From Labrenzia sp. THAF82 (GTDB lineage: Bacteria > Pseudomonadota > Alphaproteobacteria > Rhizobiales > Stappiaceae), in NCBI RefSeq assembly GCF_009363435.1, contig NZ_CP045354.1:2198501-2262500 (forward strand): 64,000 bases of DNA. The letters are read 5' to 3'. Shown here one piece after another: positions 60,770-64,000 of the stretch (positions within the stretch are counted from its first letter, which is position 1; each line of letters begins with the position of its first letter). Below the pieces are notes generated by a model. It was not told the DNA's origin, did no database searches, and worked only from the letters and a program-made list of their open reading frames with translations. Both the position numbers and the translations under genes were made by a program.

Positions 60770-62910
60770 ATGTTCATCAATCATTCACGGGCGATGAGGA
60801 TGTAAATAAGATCAGTCGTGATCAGCGAGAATTGTTTGAGAGCTGGTTAGAAAAAAAACGGTATCATGGCAACAAAGTCCTGGATGCGGTGCGAATAAAC
60901 CTTGCTTCGAGCAAAGAACAAAAGAGGTACGATCCGCTCCGCAAGGCGGGGACTCAAGGCAACAATAAGGAACTTTGGGACATGGGAGCCCGAAAGTTCA
61001 TGCTTGACCATGCTCACGAATACGACTTTGAGGTGATCAGCGCGGATCAGGACTTTCTCGACAACAGGGTTGGCAAACACCATCCCCTAAAGAAAGTTCC
61101 CTTTGAGCGTCTCAGCATGAAGTCCGCGCTAAGCTGGCTGATGACGCATCCTGATGTTGAGCTGTCTAAGGCGCAATTCACCGAATTGCGGGCTGACTTG
61201 CTTTCCGGGAATTACGGTAAGAGCCACAATCTGGAACAACACGTCTATGATGTTCCCGAAAGTTATGAAGCAGCCAGGAGGATTAGGGAAGAGACGCGGC
61301 AGGCGATCCAATTGGAGGATCGAAAAATGCGCAAGACCAACAGAAAGCGGGCGGCAGGAAAAGCCAGGAAACTGTTCGGCGCTGGAGCGCCGGTTATCAT
61401 CACGGCTGCGGCTGCTGCTGCCTTGCATGAGTTGATCACACGGGAAGCGGATGAAAGCGGTGCGGGATATCTGGAATCCGCACAGGCGCTCGGAATTGAC
61501 TTTACCCGTGAGCAACTGGCGGATCTTGCAGCGGAAGCTGGGATAGATCTGGCAATTACGCTGACGCCTGTCGGGCCAATAAAGAAAGCCTGGGATGTAC
61601 TGGGCAATATCGATGATATCATTGCCGTGACACAGCTTTATGGCGCGGCCTATCCGGAGAATGAGACCATCCAGCATATGGCCGGGATTGCAACGGCCAT
61701 CGAAGGGTCCGAGGCATTCGGGCTTTATGTGGATGGGCGCGATGCGCTGACGGGCGCTGTCGGCAGTGCAATCGACTTGGTGTTCGGCACCAGCGGGGAC
61801 GAGGCCGAGCTGGACGAAAGGCTGGGCGGCTTGCGCACGGCCATTGAAGAGGATGCTGGCACACTGGTGCAGGCCGCCGGGGAAGGAGCCTCCACGGAGC
61901 GGTTGGCCGGTGAGATTGTCTCAAGGGCCGAGGCACACCGGGCGGCCATCGCCGCAGCCCGGCCCGGCGTCGAAGTGGCGTCCGGTTTGACCGGATCGCA
62001 GATTGCCGCTGAAACCGGACAGCAGGTTCTTGACGATGGAGCTGCGGTGCCGCGCGAAAAGCCTTCAGGTTTGGGATCTGACGCGGTTACGGCCGGTCCG
62101 GATGGTCCGGTCATTGAAGGCGATCGCGCCGTGCCGCTTGCCAAGCCCGGTGCGGAAAGGCGCGGCCTTGATGCCCCTGTCCGCAAATCGTCCTACGACC
62201 GTTATCAGCGCCTTGGCAGATCGCCGGAGGAGGAGGCTGAGGCGCTTGCCGAATATTGGGAAATGCTGCGCGAAAGCTATCTTGAGATGGATGGCCACAA
62301 GGAAGCCGCAGAAGAGTTTGCCGTTTGGAAGTTCAAGCAGAAATGGGCCTTGTCAGCCTTTGCTCCGGAAGCCGAAGGCACGGTGTTGAAATACCCGGTT
62401 GAAACGGCCTATCCGGACTTTGAAGAGGACGGCCACGGCTATGTGCGCCAGGAGGCGGAGGCCATTTTGCGGGACAACGGCATTCGTGCGGCCAGATGGT
62501 ATCTGACGCCCAATGAAAGAACCGGCCGGGACAAGGCACAGGCCGATGAAGATGAGGATGGTTACGGGCCGCGCATGACCTTGAGCTATGAGGACGAGAC
62601 AGGCCAGCAGCACCATGTGAGCGATCATTTTCAGGCCAATGCCGGGGCGGCCCGTGAGCGGCGGTGGCAAGCGCGGTATGGGGCCGGGCGCTTGCGGACC
62701 GGCGGCAAGAGGGATGAGAGCGGATCAACTGCCGCGCCCGAAAGCCCGCGGCTGGAAAACACCCCTGTTCCTGCCCCGAAACCAGCTTTCAAGACAGCTC
62801 AAAGGCCAGGTCAAAAACCAGTTCCCGGGCCAGTTTCAAAGCCTGTCCGGGAACCCTTGATGCCCGGTGTGGCCAAGCCAAGGGCCAAGCCGGACCCGGC
62901 GCAGCTTTGA
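60658..62910 (+). CDS. Large protein with PIN-like N-terminus, probable phage effector or ejected protein
   Basis: 750 residues. Residues 1-165 look like a PIN nuclease: LLD10 on the first strand, E105 and D108 mid-way, D130 and D132 in EVISADQDFLD. A short hydrophobic helix lies at about 243-258 (IITAAAAAAL). Residues 260-480 are helical with alanine- and glycine-rich parts. Residues about 515-690 (SYDRYQRLGRSPEEEAEAL onward) look like a phage virion-associated domain. The last 60 residues are a Pro/Lys-rich tail. No signal peptide. It follows an immunity-like gene by overlap and lies where podoviruses carry ejected proteins. Nuclease activity is predicted, not shown. Confidence 0.72.
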   Translation: MSRKKVVLLDQAQLGTILKFGGFKALDAIVARGDRFLYVHQSFTGDEDVNKISRDQRELFESWLEKKRYHGNKVLDAVRINLASSKEQKRYDPLRKAGTQGNNKELWDMGARKFMLDHAHEYDFEVISADQDFLDNRVGKHHPLKKVPFERLSMKSALSWLMTHPDVELSKAQFTELRADLLSGNYGKSHNLEQHVYDVPESYEAARRIREETRQAIQLEDRKMRKTNRKRAAGKARKLFGAGAPVIITAAAAAALHELITREADESGAGYLESAQALGIDFTREQLADLAAEAGIDLAITLTPVGPIKKAWDVLGNIDDIIAVTQLYGAAYPENETIQHMAGIATAIEGSEAFGLYVDGRDALTGAVGSAIDLVFGTSGDEAELDERLGGLRTAIEEDAGTLVQAAGEGASTERLAGEIVSRAEAHRAAIAAARPGVEVASGLTGSQIAAETGQQVLDDGAAVPREKPSGLGSDAVTAGPDGPVIEGDRAVPLAKPGAERRGLDAPVRKSSYDRYQRLGRSPEEEAEALAEYWEMLRESYLEMDGHKEAAEEFAVWKFKQKWALSAFAPEAEGTVLKYPVETAYPDFEEDGHGYVRQEAEAILRDNGIRAARWYLTPNERTGRDKAQADEDEDGYGPRMTLSYEDETGQQHHVSDHFQANAGAARERRWQARYGAGRLRTGGKRDESGSTAAPESPRLENTPVPAPKPAFKTAQRPGQKPVPGPVSKPVREPLMPGVAKPRAKPDPAQL

Positions 62911-63225
62911 CAGCGGGGCGGCGCTTGAAAGATTGGGCCGTCCTGCGCTTAACCGGGGCCGGTGGGCAAGTGCCTCGACTGCAAGGCATTTTTGAATTCT
63001 CGCGTCTAAACAGGGGCTTGAGAGCATCAGCCTTGCTGGACGGTTCGTCAAAACAGGGCTAAAACAAGCCTCATCACGTTACTTTGGAAGAGTGCACGCA
63101 GCGGCCGGTTGGACCCGGACGTAAGGTGGTGCCTGCCTGCCGGCGGCGCGTGACCGCTTTGCGGCAAACACCGGCCGCTCTTTTCTTCCAATGACGTTTT
63201 CCAAATATTCAGAAAGGAAGCACTC
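62911..63225. other. Intergenic region before the pre-portal gene
   Basis: It holds copy 2 of the two-part element (63004-63058) and the ribosome site of the next gene. Nothing else was recognised. Confidence 0.55.
63004..63058 (+). promoter_or_regulatory. Two-part repeated phage element, copy 2
   Basis: GTCTAAACAGGG starts at 63004 and GTCAAAACAGGG ends at 63058. The spacing is one base different from copy 1 at 53123-53178. The spacer shares CTTGC and GGAC. It lies 168 bases before the pre-portal gene. Confidence 0.65.
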
Positions 63226-63453
63226 ATGTGTCTTTTTGGTGGGGGCGGCTCCAAGCAGCCGGACCCGGAACCGACACCGCCGCCGCCGCGCGAACCCGAT
63301 CCGCAGCGGCAGGCGCGCAACCTTCAGGAAAACAGCCGCCGCCGCAGGGCCGCAGCTTACGGAACCAGGGCAACCAACCTGACCAGCCCGCTGGGCGTGC
63401 CGGACTATGGCAGTGCCTCGCGCCCGGGTGTGACGCTTTTGGGACGGGCCTGA
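63226..63453 (+). CDS. Small phage protein preceding the portal
   Basis: 75 residues: a Cys-Leu-Phe-Gly-Gly start, a proline run, then a basic and polar part. AAAGGAAG precedes ATG 63226. A short protein of this look stands just before the portal gene in many podoviruses. Role unknown, perhaps virion assembly. Confidence 0.65.
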   Translation: MCLFGGGGSKQPDPEPTPPPPREPDPQRQARNLQENSRRRRAAAYGTRATNLTSPLGVPDYGSASRPGVTLLGRA

Positions 63454-63457
63454 CCAT

Positions 63458-64000
63458 ATGAACATTGTTGACGATCTGAAATCCGAGCTGCAATCGGCCA
63501 GGGCCGAGCGGCAATGGTATGAGGCCGACTGGCAGGACTATGTCACCTATACCGCGCCCGACATGGAGCGGGCGTTCAACCGGCCGGGCGGCATTACCGC
63601 CGCCGACGGAATGAGCGCGTTTCAAAGCTCAGCAGCGCGGGAGCGCTCGCGCAAGCTTTATGATCCGACGGCGGTTTGGCTGCTGGACAGGCTGGCATCG
63701 GGCGTCGGGTCGCTGACCATGCCGGAAGGCTTCAACTGGCACGGCGTCGGTTTCGGCGATCCGTTCGCGCCTCCGCCGACACAGGAAGACGAAGAGTTTT
63801 TCGAAGCCGTGCGTGATCATCTGTTCCGCGTGCGGGCGTCCGGCCGGTCTGGATTTGCGCTGGCCAACCGGTCACGGCTTCTGTCCACCGTCAAGCTGGG
63901 CACGGGGGTTCTGTTTCCGGCGGAAAACGAGACGAGCCTTGCCGACATCCGCACGCCTGTTCACTACCGCTATGTGCCGCTTTACGAGGTCTACCTGCTT
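63458..64000 (+). CDS. Portal (head-tail connector) protein, 3' end outside the window
   Basis: 181 codons are visible from ATG 63458 to the window edge. The opening (about 10-70: ARAERQWYEADWQDYVTYT, then the RERSRKLYDPTAVW segment) and LASGVGSLTMPEGFNW are those of podovirus-type head-tail connectors. It forms the ring through which DNA enters and leaves the capsid. Its place after terminase and the small protein fits the family. Confidence 0.87.
   Translation, partial: MNIVDDLKSELQSARAERQWYEADWQDYVTYTAPDMERAFNRPGGITAADGMSAFQSSAARERSRKLYDPTAVWLLDRLASGVGSLTMPEGFNWHGVGFGDPFAPPPTQEDEEFFEAVRDHLFRVRASGRSGFALANRSRLLSTVKLGTGVLFPAENETSLADIRTPVHYRYVPLYEVYLL

Larger units (their letters stand above)
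50284..64000. mobile_element. Podovirus-like prophage, left part, continues beyond the window
   Basis: From the repressor region to the window end most genes are phage-like in order: S24-type repressor, small early genes, terminase small and large, GNAT-like virion protein, pre-portal protein and portal. Non-phage cargo lies between terminase and portal. The left edge should fall in 50253-50283, just after an intact host gene; no integrase or attachment repeat is visible. The right end is outside the window. Confidence 0.85.

Noticed and set aside
50284..64000. A gene transfer agent instead of a prophage
   Set aside because: Alphaproteobacterial gene transfer agents have siphovirus-like genes and no repressor with operators. 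Here the portal is podovirus-type and an S24 repressor with sites is present.
1..64000. CRISPR arrays, rRNA genes and insertion sequences
   Set aside because: I saw no regularly spaced short repeats with unique spacers, no rRNA signature and no transposase gene.

Overview
The window looks like chromosomal DNA of a metabolically versatile marine-type alphaproteobacterium, with a moderately high GC content. The gene content fits: tripartite tricarboxylate transport, a BKACE enzyme, a DabAB inorganic-carbon system, two chemoreceptors and a CAT-anticodon tRNA of alphaproteobacterial type. A member of the Stappiaceae (Labrenzia/Roseibium-like) is my best guess, but this is inference from gene content and style, not from a marker gene.

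Layout. 1-381: 5' part of a secreted protein gene on the minus strand. 728-4291: an ArsR repressor with a palindromic operator, an ArsP-like permease, a transglutaminase-like protein and an FAD-dependent amine oxidase. 4756-11876: two chemoreceptors (HBM type and double-PAS type), a GNAT acetyltransferase, a SIMPL-domain periplasmic protein and an AI-2E-family permease. 12116-12192: tRNA with CAT anticodon. 12311-26652: a tricarboxylate catabolic region (isocitrate-lyase-family enzyme, IclR, aconitase, PrpF and RraA family proteins, a binding protein-kinase-regulator signalling operon, TctCBA transporter, CoA-transferase, citryl-CoA-lyase-like protein). 26708-36270: a second catabolic region run by another IclR (cyclase-family hydrolase, cupin, SDR, 3-hydroxyacyl-CoA dehydrogenase family protein, Liv-type ABC transporter, BKACE). 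36353-41298: dabB-dabA with a divergent LysR. 41374-43448: a small conserved-looking protein, then an Old Yellow Enzyme and an ArsR repressor sharing a 16-bp palindromic operator. 44265-50252: an acetate-type sodium:solute symporter pair with a DUF294 protein, a small membrane protein and a membrane-anchored PAS-exonuclease fusion.

50284-64000 is the left part of a podovirus-like prophage that runs off the window. It has an S24-type repressor, four 15-bp operator-like sites, small early genes, terminase small and large subunits, a GNAT-like virion protein, a small pre-portal protein and the start of the portal gene. Between terminase and portal sits a cargo block: an aminoglycoside-phosphotransferase-fold protein, a B12-binding radical SAM protein on the opposite strand, and a tandemly duplicated cassette. 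The cassette has three related small acidic proteins, a 39-residue remnant and a 750-residue protein with a PIN-like N-terminus. It looks like an effector/immunity system and is the best candidate here for something undescribed. A two-part intergenic element near 53123-53178 recurs at 63004-63058, ahead of the packaging and head genes respectively.

How the parts connect: the two IclR-controlled regions each combine a high-affinity uptake system with CoA-dependent or carbon-carbon cleaving enzymes, so each probably encodes complete use of one organic acid. Their substrates cannot be read from the sequence.
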